The position numbers and the translations under genes are program-made. Under the pieces are notes generated by a model. The model did no database searches, was not told where the DNA came from, and saw only the letters and a program-made list of their open reading frames with translations. From assembly GCA_021827885.1 (NCBI GenBank), contig JAKAUD010000236.1:1-17443 (forward strand): 17,443 bases of DNA. The letters run 5' to 3'. The stretch comes from Thermoplasmata archaeon (GTDB taxonomy: Archaea; Thermoplasmatota; Thermoplasmata; Thermoplasmatales; Thermoplasmataceae). Position 1 is the stretch's first letter. Each line of letters opens with the position of its first letter. Shown here piece after piece: positions 1 through 7,635 of this stretch.

Positions 1-690
1 ATAAACTTCCTTGTTTAAAGGATCGTATATGTCTTGCGAGAATTCATCGGAGAAACCTTTTGGAAGAGATAAGTTCGTAATGATAGTGCCATTACTTGCG
101 ATTACATTTATCTGAGAATTTTGATAGTGTGAAACGAAAGCATAACCGTTGACTGGGTCAAAAACAATCCCAGTTGGGCCAGAAGACACTGGAATCCTAT
201 GTAAAAGAGAAAGAGATGGACTGTAAACACAGACCTCGTTTTTTAGGCAGTTCGTAGCATAGATATTTCCGTTTTGTGGATCGAAAGAAATAAACTTGAG
301 CTGCACTGATGTAATTTTTTGTTGGATTTCATTGCTGCTGTTTATCATTAAAAGCTCACCGATCCCGGCAGCAACAGTATAGATATCCTTATTGTACGAA
401 TTGTAGTTAGAATAACAGGTCTCATACGTGCATGAAATGTTTTGGACAAAAAATGAACCACCTCCAATGGTCGTTGGATAAGAATTAAAACTTTCAGTGT
501 TTTTGGGCAAACTCACCAAATAATTCGACGTATAGGGTGGCTGAAAAGCCTGATCTGATGATCCAGAATTTATTTGATAAGATGATTTTGCAGATAATTG
601 GGAATTTGGACTGACTGAAGCAAGCACAGTAAGCGACGAAAATAATAAAAAGATTATAACGAGGACAGAAAAAACCCTATTGAGAACCAC
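1..690 (-). CDS. Secreted YVTN/NHL-type beta-propeller surface protein (5' part, runs off window)
   Basis: Reading the minus strand from GTG at 690 gives an open frame of 230 codons to the window edge, so the C-terminal part is missing. Residues about 5-25 (LNRVFSVLVIIFLLFSSLTVLA) form a signal peptide, so the protein is exported. The mature part contains propeller-blade phrases such as 'ISFDPQNGNIYATN' and 'PTGIVFDPVNGYAFVSHYQNSQINVI', the YVTN/NHL type of repeat found in many archaeal surface proteins that have no known enzymatic role. The GTG start is well supported: an in-frame TAA lies immediately upstream, the next in-frame ATG is about 110 codons inside, and a TATA element at 711-720 lies 26 nt upstream, giving a leaderless mRNA. 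Role inferred: cell-surface binding or structure. The class is fairly sure; the specific function is unknown. Confidence 0.75.
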   Translation of the reverse strand, partial: MVLNRVFSVLVIIFLLFSSLTVLASVSPNSQLSAKSSYQINSGSSDQAFQPPYTSNYLVSLPKNTESFNSYPTTIGGGSFFVQNISCTYETCYSNYNSYNKDIYTVAAGIGELLMINSSNEIQQKITSVQLKFISFDPQNGNIYATNCLKNEVCVYSPSLSLLHRIPVSSGPTGIVFDPVNGYAFVSHYQNSQINVIASNGTIITNLSLPKGFSDEFSQDIYDPLNKEVY

Positions 691-710
691 TTATATAAAT
701 ATGCATGTTG

Positions 711-720
711 AATATAAATA
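711..720 (-). promoter_or_regulatory. TATA box for the leaderless surface-protein gene
   Basis: The minus strand reads TATTTATATT here, centred about 26 nt before the GTG at 690. That is the normal archaeal distance from TATA box to transcription start, so transcription should begin at or next to the start codon. A second AT-rich TATTTATATA immediately before the GTG is too close to serve. Confidence 0.6.
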
Positions 721-1339
721 TTAGTTTTCTGTTTATACGACAATATTTCATCTTGGGGATATTGTACCAAACATTACAATTTTATAAATAACTAAACAAG
801 AAGCAATCCTTAAAAAAATTTCGGCATACTTAACTTCACTTTTGATATTTATAAAGAGCGGCTGAATAGCTCGGCAAATTTCTAAATGATTCTTTGGGAA
901 ATCAGATTCCATGAGATTGAAAAAAAATAAACTATAAGAAAAAAGCGATATAATGGTAAGAAAAATTTTCCAATTATGGTAGCCTGTAAGGAATTGGATT
1001 TTTTTCGGTAATTATTTTCGTCATAAATTTTAATAAAATCCTCATAAGATATTTACCTATTTGTAATAGTTGCTTGCCTTAAGAGCATATCATTCATTAG
1101 GGTTAAGTATTAATACTGAACCAATACTGTTTTAACTTTTTGTATAGGTTTCCTAATCTTATGTTTATGCCCCGTATCAACGGCATTACAGATTAAAAAG
1201 AAGATCACAATTTCAATTAATACTGTCGAACCTGCAGTGATTTAGAATATATGTTTAGCTGTTATTTAAACAATAATCAATTTAATGTGAGGTTTATTTT
1301 TAATTTACGCCGGAGATAGAAACTATAGGTTTATGACAT

Positions 1340-1349
1340 CTTATTTATT
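1340..1349 (+). promoter_or_regulatory. TATA box for the oxidase gene
   Basis: CTTATTTATT is centred about 27 nt before ATG 1372, which fits a leaderless transcript. A second AT-rich stretch (TTTATATC, 1352-1359) is too close to the start codon to place transcription ahead of it. Confidence 0.5.
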
Positions 1350-1371
1350 CCTTTATATCATAGGTCTATGA

Positions 1372-2493
1372 ATGCAGAGGGTCAACATTGCGATTATAGG
1401 AGGTGGCGTTATTGGCTTATCGATAGCTGCCAGCCTTTCGAAAAATTATAGCGACATATACCTTCTTGAAAAGAATAGGAGGATGGCCCAGGAGATCAGC
1501 ACACATAACAGCGGCGTAATCCATTCTGGAATACATTACCCAGCCGAATCGCTGAAAGCAAAGCTCTGTGTCCAGGGAAACAGGATGATCTATGACCTGT
1601 GCATTCAAAACAAGATGGCATTCAAACGACTCGGCAAACTGACTGTCGCATTGGATGAAAGTGAACTGATGATTCTGGACAGATTATATGACAACGGCCA
1701 AAGAAATGGGGTTGAAGGGATGAAATTCCTTGCAAAAGAAGAGATAAGCAAAATGGAACCTGGCGTTGAAGCGATAGAGGCCCTTTACACCCCGTCAACT
1801 GGCATTATTGAACAGGATGACCTGATTCAGTTTTTTTATACACAAGCTGTAAGGAGGAATGTTGTAATTTCACAGTTAACTGAGGTCACAGAAATAAAAT
1901 TTAATGGTTCTGGTTATGAACTCAAGGGAAAGAGCGTGTTGGACAATTTTGAATTTGAGTGCAAAACGTTGATCAACTGCGCCGGCCTAAGTTCGGATAA
2001 AATAGCGGGAATGGTTGGCATTGACATAGATAAGCATGGATACCGGCTGCAATATTATAAGGGCGATTATTTTCGCGTAACAGGACCACCGCCTGTGAAA
2101 ATGCTCATATACCCAGTACCAAATGGACCGGGACTTGGGATCCATTTGACACCTGATATGAGCGGATCAGTGAAACTGGGACCGAATGCTTATCCTGTCT
2201 CTAATATTGACTATTCAAATGGTTCGAATGTTGATGATTTTATAAGAGATGTTTCCAGATTCGTTCCGGAAATTGCGAGAAGGAGGATCGAATACGATTC
2301 ATCTGGGATCAGACCGAAATTGGTTGGTTCTGATAAAGGATTCAGAGATTTTATAATCAATCATGAGGCAGATAAAGGATTTCCTGGTCTTATAAATCTT
2401 ATAGGAATAGAATCACCAGGACTGACGGCATCACCAGCAATAGCTGATTACGTTTCGAAGATTTATGAAAATGAGATTTTTTCAAAGAGTTGA
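1372..2493 (+). CDS. lhgO: FAD-dependent oxidoreductase, L-2-hydroxyglutarate oxidase (LhgO/L2HGDH) family
   Basis: A 373-residue flavoprotein of the DAO superfamily. The FAD-binding Rossmann motif GGGVIG is at residues 10-15, with the ribose-binding acid E33 in 'IYLLEKN'. The phrase HNSGVIHSGIHY (45-56) and the C-terminal 'IESPGLTASPAIADYV' (about 346-361) are hallmarks of L-2-hydroxyglutarate oxidases, which oxidise L-2-hydroxyglutarate to 2-oxoglutarate and repair a side product of central metabolism. 'YTPSTGIIEQDDL' in the middle is also typical. The length is slightly below the roughly 400 residues of bacterial LhgO. No signal peptide is present. The start at 1372 follows a TATA element by 27 nt, so the gene is probably leaderless and transcribed alone; a T6 run after the stop (2522-2527) may end transcription. 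Family assignment is strong; the exact substrate in this organism is inferred and another 2-hydroxy acid or glycerol 3-phosphate is possible. Confidence 0.85.
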   Translation: MQRVNIAIIGGGVIGLSIAASLSKNYSDIYLLEKNRRMAQEISTHNSGVIHSGIHYPAESLKAKLCVQGNRMIYDLCIQNKMAFKRLGKLTVALDESELMILDRLYDNGQRNGVEGMKFLAKEEISKMEPGVEAIEALYTPSTGIIEQDDLIQFFYTQAVRRNVVISQLTEVTEIKFNGSGYELKGKSVLDNFEFECKTLINCAGLSSDKIAGMVGIDIDKHGYRLQYYKGDYFRVTGPPPVKMLIYPVPNGPGLGIHLTPDMSGSVKLGPNAYPVSNIDYSNGSNVDDFIRDVSRFVPEIARRRIEYDSSGIRPKLVGSDKGFRDFIINHEADKGFPGLINLIGIESPGLTASPAIADYVSKIYENEIFSKS

Positions 2494-2519
2494 ATATCCA
2501 ATGCGATAATAGCGAACTA

Positions 2520-2528
2520 AGTTTTTTC
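2520..2528 (+). terminator. T-run terminator after the oxidase gene
   Basis: A run of six T on the coding strand about 30 nt past the stop codon, without an obvious hairpin, as is usual for archaeal intrinsic termination. Confidence 0.35.
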
Positions 2529-2659
2529 ACTTTATAATCCTGTAATGGAGGCTAACCCAGTGCACTGTTATTTGCATTGAATTAATACGCATCTCCTATA
2601 TCTGATGGTATTCTTTTGCATACTGTTTTTATTCCATAATAGGATAATGCTAAATACAG

Positions 2660-3046
2660 ATGACGGCGACCGATGAATTTAACACAATGATAGAAAAATC
2701 CAGACGGTTTCTTATTAACGCAGAAAGAAATATGGAAGCTGGATTTACAGACATTGGTGCGTTCAGTGCTAACCAGTCTCTTGATCTATATCTTAAAGTC
2801 ATATTGCTCAGAGAATGTGGAGATTATCCACATACATACGATATTAAAAATCTACTCAGAAACCTGCTGGCTCTATCAGACAAATATGTTAGGAAAAAAA
2901 TAGAATTAATTCTTAAGGAGAAAAGCCTCGTTCTTTCGTTAATACAGGATGCTTATTTAACTTCAAGGTATTTCTCTACGAGTTATTCTTCTGATGACCT
3001 GAAAGAAATGATCTCTGTAATTAAATATATTAAGGAGGTAATCTAA
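2660..3046 (+). CDS. HEPN-domain protein, putative toxin of a HEPN/MNT pair
   Basis: A 128-residue all-helical protein matching the HEPN family by its central 'SANQSLDLYLKVILL' helix, followed by 'HTYDIKNLL' and 'DAYLTSRYF'. HEPN proteins paired with minimal nucleotidyltransferases act as RNases or RNA-binding toxins. An R51-x6-H58-x-Y60 string is visible and resembles the R-x4-6-H-x-Y signature of HepT toxins, in which the Tyr is the target of AMPylation by the partner; whether it lies at the equivalent structural position is not proven. The gene is 1 nt from the following MNT gene, so the two form one operon. A TATA-like GTTTTTATT at 2625-2633 would place transcription a few nt before ATG 2660. 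An ATG at 2647 is out of frame. Confidence 0.8.
   Translation: MTATDEFNTMIEKSRRFLINAERNMEAGFTDIGAFSANQSLDLYLKVILLRECGDYPHTYDIKNLLRNLLALSDKYVRKKIELILKEKSLVLSLIQDAYLTSRYFSTSYSSDDLKEMISVIKYIKEVI
3032..3039 (+). promoter_or_regulatory. Strong Shine-Dalgarno that fixes a TTG start for the MNT gene
   Basis: AAGGAGGT lies in the last codons of the HEPN gene, 8 nt ahead of TTG 3048. It is a near-perfect match to the archaeal anti-SD and explains initiation at TTG. Confidence 0.75.
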
Positions 3047-3047
3047 A

Positions 3048-3356
3048 TTGTTTTTAGCCAATGTAAAATTGAAAAAAGAAGTGTTTGGCAATCTGCAATA
3101 TTATCTGGCAAAAATCAAGGAAGCAGTTCTGAATGTCGATCAGGATTCCAGGGTATACCTGTTTGGATCAGTTGCGACTGGTGATTATAACATGGCAAGC
3201 GACATTGACATCTTGATTGTTTCATCCAGGGATAGAAACATAATCCAGAATGCTCTGGATAGAGAGAATTTAGGATTTCCCTTTGAATTTCATATTAGGA
3301 ATGAGAAAACAGCCGAACCTTATTTCATGCACGTGAGGAAAATGATCTTGATTTGA
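3048..3356 (+). CDS. Minimal nucleotidyltransferase (MNT), putative antitoxin of the HEPN/MNT pair
   Basis: A 102-residue protein with the polymerase-beta-type nucleotidyltransferase signature: G40-S41 followed after ten residues by D52-x-D54 (in 'GSVATGDYNMASDIDILI'). A third acidic residue, E80 in 'FPFEFHI', is in the expected place for the third metal ligand although Asp is more usual. Family members transfer AMP to a Tyr of the partner HEPN toxin and so neutralise it; the intact GS-x10-DxD suggests this copy is active. Translation starts at TTG, supported by a strong SD 8 nt upstream and by the near-abutting HEPN stop codon. The toxin-first gene order matches many archaeal HEPN/MNT modules. 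Confidence 0.82.
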   Translation: MFLANVKLKKEVFGNLQYYLAKIKEAVLNVDQDSRVYLFGSVATGDYNMASDIDILIVSSRDRNIIQNALDRENLGFPFEFHIRNEKTAEPYFMHVRKMILI

Positions 3357-3609
3357 AATGTCAGTTCCTAACCTTTAAGGTTGTTGTCAGAATAGTATCC
3401 CAAAATAATTTTTACTGTAGTTCAGGTATGAATCAAACGCACGCACCCTATTTTGATTAAGACATTTGGAACCAGATAATTTCATATCAAATTCACCTTA
3501 AGACAGAAATAATAAAGAGTAATTGCTTTGACTCAATGCCGGATTTCATGGCGCAAACAAAATGTATTAAGTCATACTTTACCTGAATACTGGTTAACGG
3601 GGAAATTAG

Positions 3610-4596
3610 ATGAATCTGTCAGACAAGCTTCTCTCAAAGCCGCTATTATTTACTGTTGTTCCAATTAGAGATAACAAGACTGGTGACCCTGTCCATGACG
3701 AAAAAATATTGAAAAACCTTTCAATGAAGAGATCTGAAATTGTCAAGGTTCTGTCCCCGATTAAAAGGCTGAATGCTGTGAACGTGCCGGAGCTGATAGA
3801 GGAAAACCATGAGGGGAAACCAAGGTACAACAGCATATATACAAGAATGCTGGCCAGGGGAATTGCTGATGATCTTAAAGTGGATGCAATTGTGAATAAG
3901 GTTGTAGTTCATATTGAAACATACGATGATTTCGTTGCATGGCTAAAGGAAACAAGCTCCCTCGGTGTAAAGAACATAATTTTTGTCGGTGGTAATACCA
4001 GGCATCACAAGTATCCGGGACCAAGTGTTTCTGAGGCCAATATAACAACCAATCATCTTCTTACCAATCATGTGATTAATGAAGTTAATATTGGAAATAT
4101 CTGCCTACCTGAGAGGAGAGATGAAGCAAAGAAAATGCTTTTTAAGACACTTACTGGCGCAAGATTCTTCACTACGCAGATGTTATTTGACAGCAAACAG
4201 ATATCTGATCTTATAATGGAATACGATAAACAATGCCTGAAGGCGGGAGTGCATCCTGGGGCGATAATACTGAGTTTTGCCCCACTGAAAAGCACCGCAG
4301 ATCTCAACCTCTTGGACTTTTTGGGTGTTGATCTTCCTGAGAAGATCAAGAGCTTTATACTCGAAGAAGAGGGTATATCCGCGTCTTCCATTAGATCGAT
4401 ACAAAATGCTGCGAACGTTTACAGTTGCGTCCTTGAAACGCTTGAAAAGATTGAAAATAGGGTCAAAGTTGGAATTAACATAGAGCAGTTGACAAAATCC
4501 AATCTATCATCGTCCGTTAAGATGCTTGAATATTTTTCAAAAATAATTGATCTTGACAGAAATGACCTTGATAAAATGTTGACGGAATTTAATTAA
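3610..4596 (+). CDS. Methylenetetrahydrofolate reductase-like TIM-barrel protein
   Basis: A 328-residue protein resembling the MTHFR superfamily: 'GVKNIIFVGGNTRHH' (about 119-133) corresponds to the conserved barrel strand and loop, and 'TLTGARFFTTQMLFDS' (about 180-195) resembles the MTHFR phrase in which a Gln contacts the folate. MTHFR reduces 5,10-methylene-tetrahydrofolate to the 5-methyl form with a flavin cofactor, feeding methionine synthesis. The segment 'IILSFAPLKSTADLNLLDFLGVDLP' is typical of more divergent archaeal and actinobacterial MTHFR-like proteins. The N terminus is longer than in bacterial MetF. ATG 3610 is the first in-frame start and GGGGAAAT before it is at best a weak SD. 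It appears monocistronic; no methionine or C1-pathway gene is adjacent, so the substrate (folate or another pterin) is uncertain. Confidence 0.65.
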   Translation: MNLSDKLLSKPLLFTVVPIRDNKTGDPVHDEKILKNLSMKRSEIVKVLSPIKRLNAVNVPELIEENHEGKPRYNSIYTRMLARGIADDLKVDAIVNKVVVHIETYDDFVAWLKETSSLGVKNIIFVGGNTRHHKYPGPSVSEANITTNHLLTNHVINEVNIGNICLPERRDEAKKMLFKTLTGARFFTTQMLFDSKQISDLIMEYDKQCLKAGVHPGAIILSFAPLKSTADLNLLDFLGVDLPEKIKSFILEEEGISASSIRSIQNAANVYSCVLETLEKIENRVKVGINIEQLTKSNLSSSVKMLEYFSKIIDLDRNDLDKMLTEFN

Positions 4597-4683
4597 ACCA
4601 TATTCAGGATTTGTAAATCATAATCTAAGTAAGACCTGGTTAGCCCTTCAATTTTTGAATCTGAAAAGCAGAGATTACTGCTT

Positions 4684-5856
4684 CTATTGTTTCCATTGTG
4701 CTTCAGTAAAATGGAAATAAATCAATGTGGAGATCATAGACACGCCCGCAATGGATATCATAAAGAGTGATAGATCCACTAATGGTTTGCTTGAAAGCTC
4801 CTGAGCGATGAATAAACCTGCTATCAATGAACCAGCAAGTTGACCGGAATGCTGAAACATATTAAAAACAGAAAAATTTGTGCTATATGCATTCAGGTTT
4901 GACGATTTTGAAATGAGCGACGGGAAAGTGATTTCATATATCGAATAACCGGTAAGATAAACAAGGAAGGCAAGAAATGATTCGAAGTATCCTGGAAGCG
5001 ATAGATCGAAAATAAACAGCAGTGGAATCGATAACAACAGAAGCAACAGACCGAGTGTGGCTATTGGTCGCAAATGACCTCGATCCGCGATTCCAGCAGC
5101 AAATATTGCTATCAAGCCTCCAAGCAGTACAGGAAAGAAGATTACCTCCGGATATGATATATGAATCAGGAAAGAATTATGGTAAACTGGAAGGAAAAAG
5201 AAGAATTCCATCATTGTCAGCGAAACAATAAAGCCTGCCAAACCTAGCAACAGATTACGCGCAGGTACCCTGATCCTGAAAATTTCCTGACGTTCACTCT
5301 TTTCATCAATGTTCGATATGAGGAAAATTGCAAATATTCCCAAAACAGATGCTATCAAAAATATTGAAGATATGCCTATGAAACCTGCTAAAAGAGGGCC
5401 TAGAAGAATGCCCAGAAGGAATGACAGACCGACCGGGATACCAATGATTGCCATAGCGGTGCTTCTCTTCTCCTGTGGAACATTTGCCTGAACCAATGAT
5501 GTCCCAACGGATGATATTGCACCTGACCCGGAAACCAGCCGACCGAATATAAGAATGTAGATGTTCACTGGATGAGCACAAATCAGGTTTCCTATTACAA
5601 AAAAAATTAACCCTATAACGATTGTTTTCTTTCTTCCAATCCTGTCTGCTAATATTCCAAATGGTATCTGGAATATTGCCATGGTAAGCGCATATGAACC
5701 AAATGCCAGTCCAATCAGTAAACCAGAGTTAGTGAATTCTTCTCCATATAATGTAAAGACTGGTAGAATCATGAATATACCCATCAACCTCAAGGATTCA
5801 ATGAAAGCGACAGTTATCGTAAGCTTTCGATCAACAGGTGAGAAGCCTCTGAACAT
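4684..5856 (-). CDS. Major facilitator superfamily transporter, YajR-like (DHA1) exporter
   Basis: A 390-residue membrane protein with about 12 transmembrane segments. 'SLRLMGIFMILPVFTLYG' (21-38) and 'IFQIPFGILADRIGRKKTI' (61-79, MFS motif A with D71, R72, G74 and R75) closely resemble E. coli YajR, a proton-coupled drug/H+ antiporter of the DHA1 type. 'GRLVSGSGAISS' (motif B-like) and 'GIPVGLSFLLGILLGPLLAGFIG' (motif C, the antiporter signature) support export. It lacks the cytosolic C-terminal YAM domain of bacterial YajR and ends right after the last helix. The start at 5856 is chosen because an in-frame TGA lies shortly upstream with no other start between, and the minus strand reads AAAATATC at 5877-5884, 25 nt upstream (leaderless). 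The substrate is unknown. Confidence 0.85.
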   Translation of the reverse strand: MFRGFSPVDRKLTITVAFIESLRLMGIFMILPVFTLYGEEFTNSGLLIGLAFGSYALTMAIFQIPFGILADRIGRKKTIVIGLIFFVIGNLICAHPVNIYILIFGRLVSGSGAISSVGTSLVQANVPQEKRSTAMAIIGIPVGLSFLLGILLGPLLAGFIGISSIFLIASVLGIFAIFLISNIDEKSERQEIFRIRVPARNLLLGLAGFIVSLTMMEFFFFLPVYHNSFLIHISYPEVIFFPVLLGGLIAIFAAGIADRGHLRPIATLGLLLLLLSIPLLFIFDLSLPGYFESFLAFLVYLTGYSIYEITFPSLISKSSNLNAYSTNFSVFNMFQHSGQLAGSLIAGLFIAQELSSKPLVDLSLFMISIAGVSMISTLIYFHFTEAQWKQ

Positions 5857-6037
5857 CTGTTTCCATAATGCAGCGTGATATTTTCAAATTATCCATGTGT
5901 TGTATGCTGATAGGGGTGAAATATCCGTAAAAATATTAAATAGAGCAATCATCAAAATGGAGAAATGTGCCGATGCAAATGCAATTACTCACGAATTAAC
6001 ATCGAATTCATTCCTCATAAATATTAGAATTTAGAAA

Positions 6038-6445
6038 TTATATTGACTGCATGTATGTGGATCTGAACTCGAATGGCGACATTACTCTTTCGTTAAGGAA
6101 TATAAAATCTTTCTTATTGTTTGTGACGACAATCCAAGGTGATATATAGGCATGCGATGCGATGGCATAGTCCCTAAACAATTTAGAAAAATCTCCCATA
6201 TCCATTCCAAACTGAGCCGTTGTGAGCCCATGCCTCTTGGAATAATCTTCAATTTCTATTCCTCCAATTCGCAATATATTATCGAAGTAATTGCTAGTTT
6301 TTCCCTTCTCATTTAGAAGATAAAATTGCATTTCTGCATATGTTATAGTGGATATTACTTTTCGACTGTGGTAGGAGGATAATCTTTTGATAAAATCCTT
6401 GTCCCTAAATGAACAGGTATCAATTACAATTGGCGGGGGAAACAA
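6038..6445 (-). CDS. PIN-domain ribonuclease (VapC-like), second gene of a two-gene unit
   Basis: A 135-residue PIN domain with the acidic active-site set: D9 in 'IVIDTCSF', E38 in 'STITYAEM', D92 in 'FRDYAIASHA' and D113 in 'VTNNKKDF'. PIN domains are Mg2+-dependent RNases; as VapC-type toxins they cleave tRNA or rRNA. No small VapB-like antitoxin is adjacent. Instead the gene lies 11 nt downstream of the unrecognised 327-aa gene. Initiation is at TTG (6443-6445), supported by GAGGGT at 6451-6456 five nt upstream, within the intergenic gap. Translation is therefore probably coupled to the upstream gene. All four acids are present, so it should be active; the role as a toxin is inferred from organisation. 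Confidence 0.82.
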   Translation of the reverse strand: MFPPPIVIDTCSFRDKDFIKRLSSYHSRKVISTITYAEMQFYLLNEKGKTSNYFDNILRIGGIEIEDYSKRHGLTTAQFGMDMGDFSKLFRDYAIASHAYISPWIVVTNNKKDFIFLNERVMSPFEFRSTYMQSI

Positions 6446-6450
6446 AAGAG

Positions 6451-6456
6451 ACCCTC
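6451..6456 (-). promoter_or_regulatory. Shine-Dalgarno supporting the TTG start of the PIN gene
   Basis: The minus strand reads GAGGGT between the upstream stop codon and TTG 6445, with 5-nt spacing. It supports internal initiation of a second cistron at a non-ATG codon. Confidence 0.6.
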
Positions 6457-7440
6457 TTATGTATCCGAATTTTTATTTAGGCCAATTTTCCTTGACAAAA
6501 AATCATCTAAACCATCAGTTATCTCCTCGAAATTCGTCATTAATTCCTCCCACTCTTGTACTCTTTTCGTTTCCTCTTGGACATGATCGACTAAAAGTTC
6601 ATCTTTTGATATTTCTTGGAACTTTTCAGACAGGCGTTTTACGTGGTCATCAAAATTCCGAAAGAAACGAGAAGTTTCAGGTTCAAGTTGTGATCTCCAG
6701 TAGCTAATCGTAGTCTCTTCTATATTTTCATGGGCGAGAGGGTGTAACCTCAGGAAATAACAAAACCAGTACCAGAACTCTTCTGAAATTTCATTTGCTA
6801 TCAATAAATCTTCCTTTGAGCCAGATAAGGGATAAGCAATCAGGCTCAGGAAAGTAGGAATGAATCTCTTTACCGGATGAAATAGCCTCTCGCTTGGGAA
6901 ACTAGAAAATGCACTTTTATATACATCTATCAAAATTTCATTACTAGCATAGTTTTTTTCGCCTTTTTCAGGCCTTGTTCTGTCGAACAAAATGTCCCTT
7001 GAACTCTTAAAGGCTCTTTGAAATTCAAAAGGAGCTCCATCATAATGATCAGCTAATAATTCTTCATACCAATTACCGCTATTTACTGAATACTTTTGTA
7101 GAAACTCTCTTATAAGTTCTTCGACGTCACTTTTAGTGCTATCATTGGTTAGTGGTGGCCCACCTTCCCAGCCTACTTTAGTATAACCTGCCTCCTCGTG
7201 TGTCCATGTCAGTTCACCAGGCATATAGTATCTAACAACCTCGTCTCCCCATCTGTACCAAGAGTGTGGAAGTTTAATATCCTCCTTTCTCTTTTTCATC
7301 TCAGTGTTTACAAACGACATTGCCTTGTTAAAATATAATCCACTGGGGGATGATCGGTTTTGACTTTGGTAACTTTTAATTAGAAAATACGATGCATAAG
7401 CAAATCCAGGGTCACTCAATTTTCCAAACTGCGCTTGCAT
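6457..7440 (-). CDS. Unrecognised 327-aa protein, putative antitoxin or partner of the PIN ribonuclease
   Basis: I do not recognise this family with certainty. It is soluble, rich in aromatic and charged residues, has no signal peptide or clear TM segment, and ends in a probable coiled coil (about 250-315, rich in E, K, R and L). Two blocks look conserved: 'LYFNKAMSFV...LPHSWYRWGDEVV' (about 35-69) and 'HYDGAPFEFQRAF' (about 132-144). The first recalls the 'lyfnKll....WyrYGp' core of Panacea (SocA/DUF4065) antitoxin domains; this is an impression only. It is first in an operon with a PIN RNase (11-nt gap). The start at 7440 has GAGGTG at 7445-7450 just upstream and TATA-like elements at 7463-7472 and 7498-7507, so the mRNA probably has a short leader, unlike most neighbours. 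An antitoxin or PIN-cofactor role is inferred from context. Confidence 0.75.
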   Translation of the reverse strand: MQAQFGKLSDPGFAYASYFLIKSYQSQNRSSPSGLYFNKAMSFVNTEMKKRKEDIKLPHSWYRWGDEVVRYYMPGELTWTHEEAGYTKVGWEGGPPLTNDSTKSDVEELIREFLQKYSVNSGNWYEELLADHYDGAPFEFQRAFKSSRDILFDRTRPEKGEKNYASNEILIDVYKSAFSSFPSERLFHPVKRFIPTFLSLIAYPLSGSKEDLLIANEISEEFWYWFCYFLRLHPLAHENIEETTISYWRSQLEPETSRFFRNFDDHVKRLSEKFQEISKDELLVDHVQEETKRVQEWEELMTNFEEITDGLDDFLSRKIGLNKNSDT

Positions 7441-7444
7441 CTAA

Positions 7445-7507
7445 CACCTCTTTCTTCAAACACCTATATAACTTGAGTATGTTAAGCTATCTCTATAATC
7501 TTTATAT
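7445..7507 (-). promoter_or_regulatory. Promoter and Shine-Dalgarno of the 327-aa/PIN operon
   Basis: On the minus strand GGATATAAAG (7498-7507) is a good TATA box that would give a leader of roughly 36 nt. A second TATA-like string, GTTATATAGG, is at 7463-7472. GAGGTG at 7445-7450 lies 4 nt before ATG 7440. The leadered, SD-dependent arrangement contrasts with the leaderless genes around it. Confidence 0.5.
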
Positions 7508-7635
7508 CCAAACGCAGATATTAATTTTTTCTCAAAGTTAAGACCACTCAAGTAATTTCAAATAATTCTGGACGCTGATTATTTCATAAAATAGAATTTT
7601 GAAGCTGTCTAATTGAATTTACAATCACATAGTAA

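Larger units (their letters stand above)
691..1371. other. 680-nt AT-rich spacer between divergent genes
   Basis: No convincing gene is visible on either strand: stop codons are dense and no tRNA-like fold was seen. It holds the two leaderless promoters at its ends. Near the middle, 1101-1122 is an interrupted palindrome (GGTT-A-AGTATTAATACT-G-AACC), followed at once by a second AATACTG (1123-1129). A related string ATTAATACTG..GAACC recurs at 1216-1232. These could be operator-like sites or the remains of a small mobile repeat. Confidence 0.45.

Noticed and set aside
3369..3381. AACCTTTAAGGTT near-palindrome after the MNT gene as a terminator hairpin
   Set aside because: Too short, AT-rich, and without a following T-run.
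4068..4391. Minus-strand frame inside the MTHFR-like gene
   Set aside because: Antisense shadow of a clearly coding frame, with no protein signature of its own.
5957..6034. Tiny plus-strand frame (MEKCADANAITHEL...) between the MFS and PIN genes
   Set aside because: About 25 codons, on the strand opposite both neighbours, with no SD and only a weak TATA; chance is the simplest explanation.
6038..6445. Reading the PIN gene as a classical VapBC pair
   Set aside because: No 60-90-residue VapB-like DNA-binding protein lies upstream; the adjacent partner is 327 residues with no ribbon-helix-helix or AbrB pattern.
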